From assembly GCA_020636435.1 (NCBI GenBank), contig JACJXX010000001.1, positions 2,621,001-2,685,000 of the forward strand: a stretch of 64,000 bases of DNA, given 5' to 3'. This document shows, in pieces, positions 34,904 through 41,910 of this stretch. Numbering within the stretch: the first letter of the stretch is position 1; every line of letters begins with the position of its first letter. The DNA comes from Lewinellaceae bacterium. Lineage in GTDB: Bacteria > Bacteroidota > Bacteroidia > Chitinophagales > Saprospiraceae. Position numbers and translations under genes: made by a program. Below the pieces are notes generated by a model, which saw only the letters and a list, made by a program, of their open reading frames with translations, had not been told where the DNA came from and did not search any database.

Positions 34904-36877
34904 CTACTGCAGCACCACCTTCTCTGCAAAAATCCGCTCGCCCTGGCTGATGTGCAGGACGTAAACGCCTTTCGGTAGTTTGCCCAGGTCGATGGCCTGG
35001 TTGTATACCCCTTCGAAACGGTTGATCGCTTCGCGGAGGACTTCCTGGCCATTGCTGTTCAGGATGCGAATCACCGTGGGTTGAGCTTCCGCTTCGAATC
35101 GCAGGTTGAGCAGGCCGGAGGTAGGGTTCGGGGAGGCGTTGAAGTTTTGGAGCTTCAGGTCCTTGGCGCCTTCCGGCAATTGCAGTTGCTTCCTTTCGGC
35201 ATCGAGGAGGAACTTCACCGGCAGGTTGAATTGCACATTCACAGCCTGGCCTTTCTGGCGGCCCGGTATCCAGCGCTGGTCCATCTCGTTCATCTGTTTG
35301 ACAACGCGGATCACTTCCGCGTCGATACGCTCGTGGAGGGGGCGTGCTACCTTAATGTCTTTCACCCAGCCGTCTTTATCGACGACGAAGCTTACTATGG
35401 CAGTTCCTTCAATGCCGGCGTCTTTAGCTTCTCTGGGGTATTTGACGTTGGTGAAAATGTACTCTATGAGCTTCCTATTGGAGCACTGCACCATCTCGCC
35501 TTCTGGAACATTCTCCTCTTCGCAACCCGGGAAACGCGGCATTTCTTCCACTACTTTGAAGACCTCTTCTTTGTCTTCTCCAAGCTGAGCCGTTCCTTTT
35601 GGCAGGCTGAAAGTGAAGGGCAGGGTCATTTGCAGGCTCACCGGCTTGCCATCCTTTATAGCGGGAGTCCAACTGGGCATGGCGTTTACCACCGCCAGCG
35701 CCGCTTCGTCGCAGCCATAGCCGATGCCCTGTAGCACCTCGGCTTCCTGTACTGAACCGTCCCGGGCAATAGTGAACTGCACCAGGACTTTACCCTCTAC
35801 TTTGGCCTTTTGGGCCGCTTCAGGGTACTTCAGGTTGTCGATCATGAATTCCACCAGCTTTTGCTTGCTACAGGACGCCTGCTCGCTTTCCGTTTTCTCC
35901 GTTTCACAGCCGGCGAAGACGGGCATGCGGTCTACGTCGCCTTTCGTGGCTTCCACTGCTTTTTCAACCGGAGCGGGGGCTATCGGCAACACTTCTTCCG
36001 CGCTGCCCGGCCGGGCAAAAGCCAGGGCCAGGACAAAAAGGAGCGGCAATGCCAGCAGGTACCGGGTAAGGATATGGCGCTTCGATTTAGTTTTAGTCAT
36101 CATCAGAATACGTTTTTTCAATTGTGAATTAATGAAATGGTTCGCCAGTACAATCGGGTGTCCGGACTGTGATTGACTGAGCAATAAATGGCCATATTGT
36201 TTCTTCTTTTTGGTTGTTCGGAGTACGGCCGCATCGGCCAGGTATTCGTGCACCACCCGCAGGGAGCGGCTGTAGAGGTAGATCATGGGGCTGAGCCAGA
36301 AAACGATGCCCAGCAGTTCCACCAATAATACATCCAGGCTGTGCCAGCCCCGCATGTGAGCCCGTTCGTGCCGGATAATTTTCTTTTCGTCTTCCGGAGG
36401 GTAAGGCATCTGCCGGCTCCAGAACAGGGTGTTGAAGAAGGAAAACGGGGCATGCCATTCTTCGGTGAAGACCAGCGTATACCCATCCTGCTTCCGGCGT
36501 TCCGATCCACGGTGCAGCCGCCACAGCTTGCGCAGGCCGTAAGCAAAGCGCAGCCCGGCAATGCCCACGCCCAGCCAGTACACGGCCAGCAGCGCTTCCC
36601 ACCAGCCCAGGCCCGGCTCGGCGGCGGTTGCCATCACTACCACTTCCAGGTTCTCCATTCCGATGGTGATGGGTTGTAACGTTACGGTCAACAGCTCCGG
36701 TTGCCCGGCGGGAAGCCATAGCTGCCAGCCTGCCAAAGGCAGTATCAGCCCCAGCACCAGGCTCCCCAGCAGATAGGCCCGGTTGTGGTTGAAAAAAGTG
36801 GCGCGGCTCAGCAGCCCGGCGTACAGGGCGTAGAATGCGGCCCAGCAGAAAGTGATTTGTAGAATGTAGGGGATCAT
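34904..36877 (-). CDS. BlaR1/MecR1-like M56 sensor protease with two TonB C-terminal domains and a T9SS sorting tail
   Basis: A 657-residue protein. Residues 1-300 are the M56 membrane metalloprotease with helices such as GSLVLGLILPLAGWQLW, zinc motif IRHERAHMRGWHSLD (HExxH as HERAH) and a further helix ending LFVLALAFA. Two TonB_C-like domains follow (about 340-435 and 455-560; KYPEAAQKAKVEGKVLVQF and KYPREAKDAGIEGTAIVSF). The last ~75 residues look like a T9SS type A tail (NASPNPTSGLLNLRF ... GVYVLHISQGERI). The BlaI-like regulator lies upstream on the same strand. A sorting tail on an inner-membrane sensor is unexpected and may be vestigial. Confidence 0.88.
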   Translation of the reverse strand: MIPYILQITFCWAAFYALYAGLLSRATFFNHNRAYLLGSLVLGLILPLAGWQLWLPAGQPELLTVTLQPITIGMENLEVVVMATAAEPGLGWWEALLAVYWLGVGIAGLRFAYGLRKLWRLHRGSERRKQDGYTLVFTEEWHAPFSFFNTLFWSRQMPYPPEDEKKIIRHERAHMRGWHSLDVLLVELLGIVFWLSPMIYLYSRSLRVVHEYLADAAVLRTTKKKKQYGHLLLSQSQSGHPIVLANHFINSQLKKRILMMTKTKSKRHILTRYLLALPLLFVLALAFARPGSAEEVLPIAPAPVEKAVEATKGDVDRMPVFAGCETEKTESEQASCSKQKLVEFMIDNLKYPEAAQKAKVEGKVLVQFTIARDGSVQEAEVLQGIGYGCDEAALAVVNAMPSWTPAIKDGKPVSLQMTLPFTFSLPKGTAQLGEDKEEVFKVVEEMPRFPGCEEENVPEGEMVQCSNRKLIEYIFTNVKYPREAKDAGIEGTAIVSFVVDKDGWVKDIKVARPLHERIDAEVIRVVKQMNEMDQRWIPGRQKGQAVNVQFNLPVKFLLDAERKQLQLPEGAKDLKLQNFNASPNPTSGLLNLRFEAEAQPTVIRILNSNGQEVLREAINRFEGVYNQAIDLGKLPKGVYVLHISQGERIFAEKVVLQ

Positions 36878-37079
36878 GGTTGTGGGTTTATCGGGTACTT
36901 TATTGTGTAAAGGTGTAAACGTGTAAAAGTGCGGGTACCGAGGCGCTGTTCGCCGTTCGCCGTTCGCAAATCACTGAAAATTAAGGGGCGTTTTTCAGAA
37001 GACACAGAAAAATGAACAGTCTCGGTACCGACGGCCAACGGGGCCTGCTCTGGCCTCATTTACACCCTTACACCTAATC

Positions 37080-37454
37080 CTATTCCTCTTCCTCCAGCTT
37101 ATCCACCAACTCATTCAACTCTCTCAAGCTCAGGTCTTTTTCCTGCACCAGGAAAGAGACCAGGCGGTTCATAGAGCCCTCGAAGTAGTCGCTCACCAGC
37201 GTTTTCAGGGATTGCCGGGTGTAGGTTTCCTTGCTGACGGCCGGCTCGTAGACAAACGTCCGCCCGTAGGCGGTATGCTTCAGGAAGCCCTTCTTGTCGT
37301 CCAGGATGCGCACCATGGTGGAGACGGTGCTGTGAGGTGGCTTCTTCATCCCCAACTTGTCCTTCATGTAGTTGCGGATGTCGGCCACCGTGCAGGGCGC
37401 GATCTCCCAGATGATCTGCATGATCTCTTCTTCGGCTTTGGTGAGCTTATTCAT
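37080..37454 (-). CDS. BlaI/MecI/CopY-family transcriptional repressor
   Basis: A 124-residue winged-helix repressor: LTKAEEEIMQIIWEIAPCTV, then KKPPHSTVSTMVRILDDKKG (recognition helix) and FVYEPAVSKETYTRQSL (the dimerisation segment where BlaR1-type proteases trigger cleavage). It lies ~200 bp upstream of the M56 sensor on the same strand, the standard repressor-sensor pair. Its targets are unknown; no beta-lactamase gene is present, so cell-envelope or stress genes are more likely. Confidence 0.93.
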   Translation of the reverse strand: MNKLTKAEEEIMQIIWEIAPCTVADIRNYMKDKLGMKKPPHSTVSTMVRILDDKKGFLKHTAYGRTFVYEPAVSKETYTRQSLKTLVSDYFEGSMNRLVSFLVQEKDLSLRELNELVDKLEEEE

Positions 37455-37523
37455 GGCTTCCGGTTTTTGTTGGGTAGATGGGCGCCTTTGGCTGCTTCGG
37501 GAATGGAACGCTGGGGTTTTGCC

Positions 37524-37587
37524 CTGGCTACATGGCTACATGGCTGAATGGCTACATGGCTATATGGCTATATGGCTATATGGCTCC
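37524..37587. repeat. ATGGCTA-type short tandem array
   Basis: Seven to eight copies of the 9-bp unit TGGCTACA/TGGCTATA upstream of the BlaI-like gene. The gap 37455-38048 has no gene; it also holds the two inverted repeats listed next. The 37788-38048 part shows nothing further. Confidence 0.85.
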
Positions 37588-37671
37588 ATTGTTGTATTGC
37601 TGCCGTGCGGGCGCCTTTCTACTTGTAAATACATTTCAAAACAGTCGGGTGCTTCTTATGGCTACAAATAT

Positions 37672-37730
37672 ATAACGTATTTTTTAGTTACGCAATGTTT
37701 TTGCCGATATTTAACTAAAAAACACGTTAT
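37672..37730. repeat. Inverted repeat ATAACGTATTTTTTAGTTA
   Basis: ATAACGTATTTTTTAGTTA (37672-37690) and TAACTAAAAAACACGTTAT (37712-37730) are near-perfect inverses around a 21-bp loop. It could be an operator of the divergent repressor gene or a mobile-element remnant. Confidence 0.5.
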
Positions 37731-37744
37731 AAGTGTGATTTAGA

Positions 37745-37787
37745 CCTTTGAGGTTTTTTAAGTGCCTCCTCCTGGAAACCTCAAAGG
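37745..37787. repeat. CCTTTGAGG hairpin, second copy
   Basis: CCTTTGAGGTTT (37745-37756) and AAACCTCAAAGG (37776-37787) share the arm sequence of the palindrome at 6913-6945. Confidence 0.6.
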
Positions 37788-38048
37788 CCTTTTCAAAAAG
37801 GCTGCTGACAAAATGCGGCTACCATTCTAAAGACTTCGGCGTGAGCTCAGTCGAACGCTGGACAGTCAAGCGGGGCGTCGTACACCCTACATAGCCTCGC
37901 ACCACCGTTGGCCCCGTCCACCGTACATAACCCGTCAGTCATTGTCCCATATTAGACGGGCGGCCCCAAATGCCTTTGATAAATGCTATCGTATGAACCA
38001 TTCCTATTAATTTTTTTGTTATTTTGAAACCACAAATTTTCTGGAATT

Positions 38049-38276
38049 ATGGAAGAGATATTATTGAAATTCGAAAAGTTGGATTCTTTCCGGAAGCAGG
38101 AACTACTGGATTTTCTTGAGTTTTTGCTGAATAAGCAAGCTGAGCCGGCGGAAGCTCAATCGTATGGTACTTATAAAAAGCGTATCCTCGAAGTATTTGC
38201 CTGGAGTGATGAGGAAATCGGCGTTTTCGAGGAGAACCGTAAAAAATTCAACCAATGGCAGGCCCGCGAATGGTAG
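38049..38276 (+). CDS. Antitoxin-like protein paired with a PIN toxin
   Basis: A 75-residue acidic protein (MEEILLKFEKLDSFRKQELLD) with a short N-terminal amphipathic helix pair and a Lys-rich middle, resembling DUF2281-type small antitoxins. Its 3' end overlaps the start of the PIN gene. In VapBC modules the first small gene is the antitoxin that binds the PIN toxin and the promoter; here the role is inferred from position and size. Confidence 0.7.
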   Translation: MEEILLKFEKLDSFRKQELLDFLEFLLNKQAEPAEAQSYGTYKKRILEVFAWSDEEIGVFEENRKKFNQWQAREW

Positions 38277-38647
38277 GGGATACGAATATATTCATAGCGT
38301 ATCTACGTGCTACTAAGAAAGAAAAAACTTGGCTTCAGCAGCTTCCTGATGATACGGAATTATTCATTTCGGCCGCCACCCGATATGAACTCCTGATGGG
38401 AGCTACAGATGACCGGAAAAAGAGAGATGTCGAACTGCTGACCGGGCCCTTGCCCACTCTTCCCTTCTCCAAAGCGGTTGCCGACAAAGCTGCCGGAATA
38501 TACCACAGCCTTCGCTCAAAAAACAGAATGATTGAATTCCGGGATATTTTCATCGCTGCCACGGCTCTGGAGAACGGCCTTCCTATTCTCACCACCAACC
38601 GCCGGGATTTTTCGAATGTTGAGGGGTTGAGATTTTATGAACTTTAA
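38270..38647 (+). CDS. vapC: VapC-type PIN-domain ribonuclease toxin
   Basis: A PIN-domain protein of ~125 residues from ATG 38270 (MVGDTNIFIAYLR), which overlaps the antitoxin stop as ATGGTAG; an in-frame ATG at 38255 would add five residues. Acidic active-site residues are visible: GDTNIFI (Asp), AATRYELLMGAT (Glu), FRDIFIAATAL (Asp) and TTNRRDFSNVEGL (final Asp). PIN toxins cut specific RNAs. The gene ends 44 bp before the MazF-like gene, which is on the other strand. Confidence 0.85.
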   Translation: MVGDTNIFIAYLRATKKEKTWLQQLPDDTELFISAATRYELLMGATDDRKKRDVELLTGPLPTLPFSKAVADKAAGIYHSLRSKNRMIEFRDIFIAATALENGLPILTTNRRDFSNVEGLRFYEL

Positions 38648-38691
38648 GGGGCCAGAGAAAAACCTGCCGGGTTCGGCTAAACAGGCATAGT

Positions 38692-39321
38692 TTAGTTATG
38701 CAACTCTTCGAGCCTCTTTTCCAAAAAAGCCCTGTATTTCTTTGGAACGAGCTGGCTCTTGTAAGCACAGTACAACATCTCGATCATTGCTTCTTTAGTA
38801 AGCTTGTCTAAGGCACGACGAAAGAATAAACTGTCCATTCTGGCTTGTCCTTTTTGCGCCATGCTGCGTTGCTCATCACTCAGGTAGCTTTGGCTATCCT
38901 CATTCTTCGCGCCTTGCCTGGCACAAAAATTACTGCGCCATAATTGTACACTTTATTCTTTCCTCGTGCCTAAAAGGGTTAGTTGGCCAGAATGAGAATA
39001 AGAATCCAGAAAGGAAATCGAGCGTTCGAATATCTGAGCATAATAAATGAAAGTGTCTTTTGGAAATGAGAACCCATTCACTCCAATGCTTTCATCTTTA
39101 CGGAAGAAGTAGATTGAAATATCCTGATCCTCATAGTGGATGCAGCCAGGTTTCTTTTTCTCCGGAGAAATGTAGATTTGAGAAGAAGGAAGAGATAGCA
39201 GTAATTTTGTGTTCCCAATATCCAGCAAGACGATCAGGTATTTGTTCTTCTTTTCTATCTTCCCTTTTTTGGGAAACTCAAAATCTTCTATGTATAGGAT
39301 GTCTCCTTCGGTGATTTCCAT
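38692..39321 (-). pseudogene. MazF/PemK-like gene interrupted by a MITE
   Basis: From ATG 39321 (MEITEGDILYIEDFEFP) the frame reads GKIEKKNKYLIVLLDIG, a MazF/PemK-like beta-barrel opening, and reaches LTLL at the MITE. The MITE supplies a false end (GTRKE). Without the MITE and one TAA copy, the reading continues DKLTKEAMIEMLYCAY ... KKYRAFLEKRLEELHN to TAA 38692. The original protein would be ~155 residues. The upstream ORF overlaps the start, as in toxin-antitoxin pairs. The MazF-like assignment rests on the N-terminal strands only. Confidence 0.7.
38812..38970 (+). mobile_element. 159-bp palindromic MITE-like element, copy 3, inside the MazF-like gene
   Basis: Ends GGCACGACGAAAG and CTTTCCTCGTGCC, direct repeats TAA at 38809-38811 and 38971-38973. 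Near-identical to the copies at 20133 and 63117. Confidence 0.92.
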
Positions 39322-39608
39322 TTTGGATATTCAGAGAAAGCTTCTGAAAAGGCCATAAATTCCTCCATGGCGTGGTAGCGCGAAAGTTTTTCCTCGTCTC
39401 CTTTGATCAGTTCAGTGAGGTCAATCTCAAAGGGGCTGGTATTGTATTCGGCGTATTTGAAATGTTCATCCAGTTGTTCCTTTTCCAACTCCACGTTAAA
39501 CCGGGCCACCGCAGGCTCTTTCCGCTTACCGCGCTGCGCCTTGCGTGCCGCCGACAGTAGATTCCCAAATGTGGTGATGGATGAATAAAGATTATTGTAG
39601 GTCTTCAT
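39288..39608 (-). CDS. Chimeric ORF: DGR reverse transcriptase N-terminus joined to an antitoxin-like tail
   Basis: A 106-residue ORF. Residues 1-44 (MKTYNNLYSSITTFGNLLSA then ARKAQRGKRKEPAVARFNVE) match the start of diversity-generating retroelement reverse transcriptases, which run to ~350 residues and continue into a palm domain; none of that is present. From about residue 45 the sequence changes to an acidic stretch (FKYAEYNTSPFEIDLTELIK) that ends overlapping the MazF-like start by 34 bp, as an antitoxin would. Its ATG overlaps the avd stop (ATGA). Probably a deletion fusion of two genes. Confidence 0.75.
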   Translation of the reverse strand: MKTYNNLYSSITTFGNLLSAARKAQRGKRKEPAVARFNVELEKEQLDEHFKYAEYNTSPFEIDLTELIKGDEEKLSRYHAMEEFMAFSEAFSEYPKWKSPKETSYT

Positions 39609-39952
39609 GCCGCCAGGCTTTTGAGCCAGCCTCCGGCCTGCTTTCCAATATCATTTACCTGCCGGGATATATAGGCATACCTGTCCTCGTTGATGCAGCG
39701 CAGGTCATTGGATAAACGGATCAGATAGCGCAGCTTCTCCAGTTGGAGATTTACCCTCCGGAGCAGCGCCGCCTTCTCCTGCGGGGAGGAGCTGTAATAG
39801 GCCTCGATGAAAAGGTCTAGGATTTCCATGACCTTCAACTGGATGCGGTCCGCCAGCAGGAATTTCTGCTGGCGCGGATACTTCGCCAATTGCGGGACAA
39901 GGTATTTCAGCAAATCGTAAGTATGCGTAATTACGTTTTCCTTCTCGCTCAT
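39605..39952 (-). CDS. avd: Accessory variability determinant (Avd), four-helix-bundle protein of a diversity-generating retroelement
   Basis: A 115-residue helical protein from ATG 39952 (MSEKENVITHTYDLLKYLV); the frame is open further up but that is intron-side sequence. Motifs of the Avd family: LAKYPRQQKFLLADRIQLKV, QLEKLRYLIRLSNDLRCI and YISRQVNDIGKQAGGWLKS. Avd forms a basic pentameric barrel that binds the template RNA and reverse transcriptase during mutagenic homing. The adjoining RT is truncated, so this avd is probably an orphan. The FGE-fold target gene lies upstream beyond the introns. Confidence 0.85.
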   Translation of the reverse strand: MSEKENVITHTYDLLKYLVPQLAKYPRQQKFLLADRIQLKVMEILDLFIEAYYSSSPQEKAALLRRVNLQLEKLRYLIRLSNDLRCINEDRYAYISRQVNDIGKQAGGWLKSLAA

Positions 39953-39991
39953 TTTTCTCAGAAAGCTATCTAAAAAAGTGCCATTTTCAAA

Positions 39992-41910
39992 ATCGGGTAG
40001 GAGGCGGCTCACGCCGCCGTCCCCCCACACCACCGGGCATACGCCTTACGTACCACGGCGGTTTCCACTAGCTTTTCCCGGTCAATTCTGTATACAAGGA
40101 TCGCAGGCCCTTTTGGGCAAACCACTCGTTGTCCATCGCGAGCCTGACCGCCAGGCGGTTGGACATGTCCCACCATCCTTGAGATCTCATCGCGACATAC
40201 CAGCTCTGAGGTTCTGGCATACCAAGGCCGTGTAGTAGTTTAAAGATGGCATATTTCCTACGGCATTGTTTGAGGCGATAACACCTCAGCCTGCGGCGTA
40301 ACCATCTATCTATTTCCTTAAGCTGGCTTAGCCATTTGTTGGCTAAGCGGAAATAGTTTGTCCAGCCGGTTGTGATCGCATTTAGCTCTTTGATAACCTG
40401 GCTGAACTCTACTCCGCGGTTCCTTCGGCTGATCTGGCGTACTTTGTCTTTCAGGCGTTCCAGCGATTTATCCGCTACCCGGATATCTCCTTCTGGCAGT
40501 ATCGTGTATCCCAAGAATTTCACCTCCGAGCAGTGCCTAACTCCGCTCTTGCTCCGGTTAACTTTCAACTTCAGCTTCTTTTCTATGAACTTGATCACAG
40601 AGGCCATTACTCGTTCGCCTGCTTTCTGGCTGCTCACATAAATGTTGCAGTCATCGGCATAGCGGCAGAATTTGTGGCCTCGTTTTTCCAGTTCCTTGTC
40701 TAATTCGTCTAATACGATATTGGATAGTAAGGGTGATAGCGGGCCGCCTTGTGGCGTGCCTGCTATACGTTGTTCTACTAATCCTCCTTCCATTAGGCCT
40801 GCTTTCAGAAAAGCATTAATTAGGCGTAGAAGCCTTTTGTCTCCGATTCCTTTGCTCAAGCGTTGCATCAATCGGTCGTGGTTGATTTTGTCGAAAAATT
40901 TCTCCAGATCAATATCCACTACCCATTCTCTGCCTTCGCTGATGTATTGGGCTGCTTGTTGTACTGCCTGGTGGGCGCTGCGCCCAGGACGGAAGCCGAA
41001 ACTGCTTTCACTAAAGTGGGGGTCGTAATATAGGGTTAGCACTTGATGCATTGATTGCTGTACCATCCGGTCTTTTGCCGTTGGTATGCCCAAGGTGCGT
41101 ATCCCGCCGTTCGGCTTAGGTATTTCTACCTTCCTTACCGCACTGGTTTGGTAGCATTCTTCCAGTAGGCATTGCCGTAGCTGGTTAATGTTCTTTCCAA
41201 GCCAGCTCCTTAGTGTTGCAACCTCCATTTCGTCCACTCCCGCAGCGCCGCCATTGCGCCTTACTTGTTCGTACGCTCTTTTCAGGTTTCCATAATCTAC
41301 GATTTGTTCCAGCACTTGTCCGGTTAAGGTTCGCTGTCTCTCCAATCCCGAAAGCAGTTCAACTACCTGCTCAGTTCCCTTTTCGGTTCCGCCGATGGGG
41401 GGCTGTGAAGGTGCCTTTGTGGCGGGGCTGAACAGGCTTAGCTGTTTGCCCTCCTGACTTTTCCGTTGCCCTCTGCTTTTACGCATCTTTGAGGCTTGCC
41501 TTTGTTAATGAATTTGGGCCTTCCCACTGATTTGGCTGTGGTACTATGCCCGCTGCTGACTCCTTCACGCCTATTGTGCTTGGGTTGCCCCAAGCCCTAT
41601 CCGGTTGCCCGGAACTCGTGAAGGCCTCCCGGGGTAAGTCAATCTGCTTTCCATCCGATGCGCCGGATTTACCCCTCTTTCTTCCGAATAGCTATTGGGA
41701 TTCCCGGTTCATTGCCCGGTTGCCCAGAAAGACAGGCCTCATATCCGGTTTCTGTTCGTCACATCGAATGTTTGCCTCCGGCTTCCTTCAGATTCCACCT
41801 CGCGGTGGACACCCTTGCCCTTGGCTATAAGATTCCGGCCATCACGGCTCTTTCAGGACTAAAAGCGCTTTCGCTTCGCACCTGTTAGCGGATTGACATG
41901 CCCGGCACAC
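39992..41910 (-). mobile_element. Group II intron, copy A (1919 bp)
   Basis: On the minus strand it starts GTGTGCCGGGCATG, matching the GUGYG intron start, and ends CTACCCGAT. The 3' end region holds a domain V/VI-like structure (AAACCGCCGTGGTACGTAAG then GCGTATGCCCGGTGG). One RT ORF lies inside (40068-41486), with a ~420-bp 5' RNA region upstream. The next intron copy begins at the very next base, with no spacer. Confidence 0.88.
40068..41486 (-). CDS. ltrA: Group II intron reverse transcriptase/maturase, copy A
   Basis: A 472-residue intron-encoded protein. Palm motifs: RTLGIPTAKDRMVQQ (RT2), SSFGFRPGRSAHQAV (RT3), VVDIDLEKFFDKINHD (catalytic Asp), GTPQGGPLSPLLSNI and FCRYADDCNIYV with YADD. 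A maturase/thumb X domain follows (TGWTNYFRLA), and there is no HNH endonuclease domain. It promotes splicing and retrohoming of its intron. It differs from copy B by Ala in place of Thr at KYAIFK (C at 40250). Confidence 0.95.
   Translation of the reverse strand: MRKSRGQRKSQEGKQLSLFSPATKAPSQPPIGGTEKGTEQVVELLSGLERQRTLTGQVLEQIVDYGNLKRAYEQVRRNGGAAGVDEMEVATLRSWLGKNINQLRQCLLEECYQTSAVRKVEIPKPNGGIRTLGIPTAKDRMVQQSMHQVLTLYYDPHFSESSFGFRPGRSAHQAVQQAAQYISEGREWVVDIDLEKFFDKINHDRLMQRLSKGIGDKRLLRLINAFLKAGLMEGGLVEQRIAGTPQGGPLSPLLSNIVLDELDKELEKRGHKFCRYADDCNIYVSSQKAGERVMASVIKFIEKKLKLKVNRSKSGVRHCSEVKFLGYTILPEGDIRVADKSLERLKDKVRQISRRNRGVEFSQVIKELNAITTGWTNYFRLANKWLSQLKEIDRWLRRRLRCYRLKQCRRKYAIFKLLHGLGMPEPQSWYVAMRSQGWWDMSNRLAVRLAMDNEWFAQKGLRSLYTELTGKS

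Noticed and set aside
37624..37633. TGTAAATACA as a BlaI/MecI operator
   Set aside because: The known core is TACA-nn-TGTA; the half-sites here are in the reverse order, so the match is weak.
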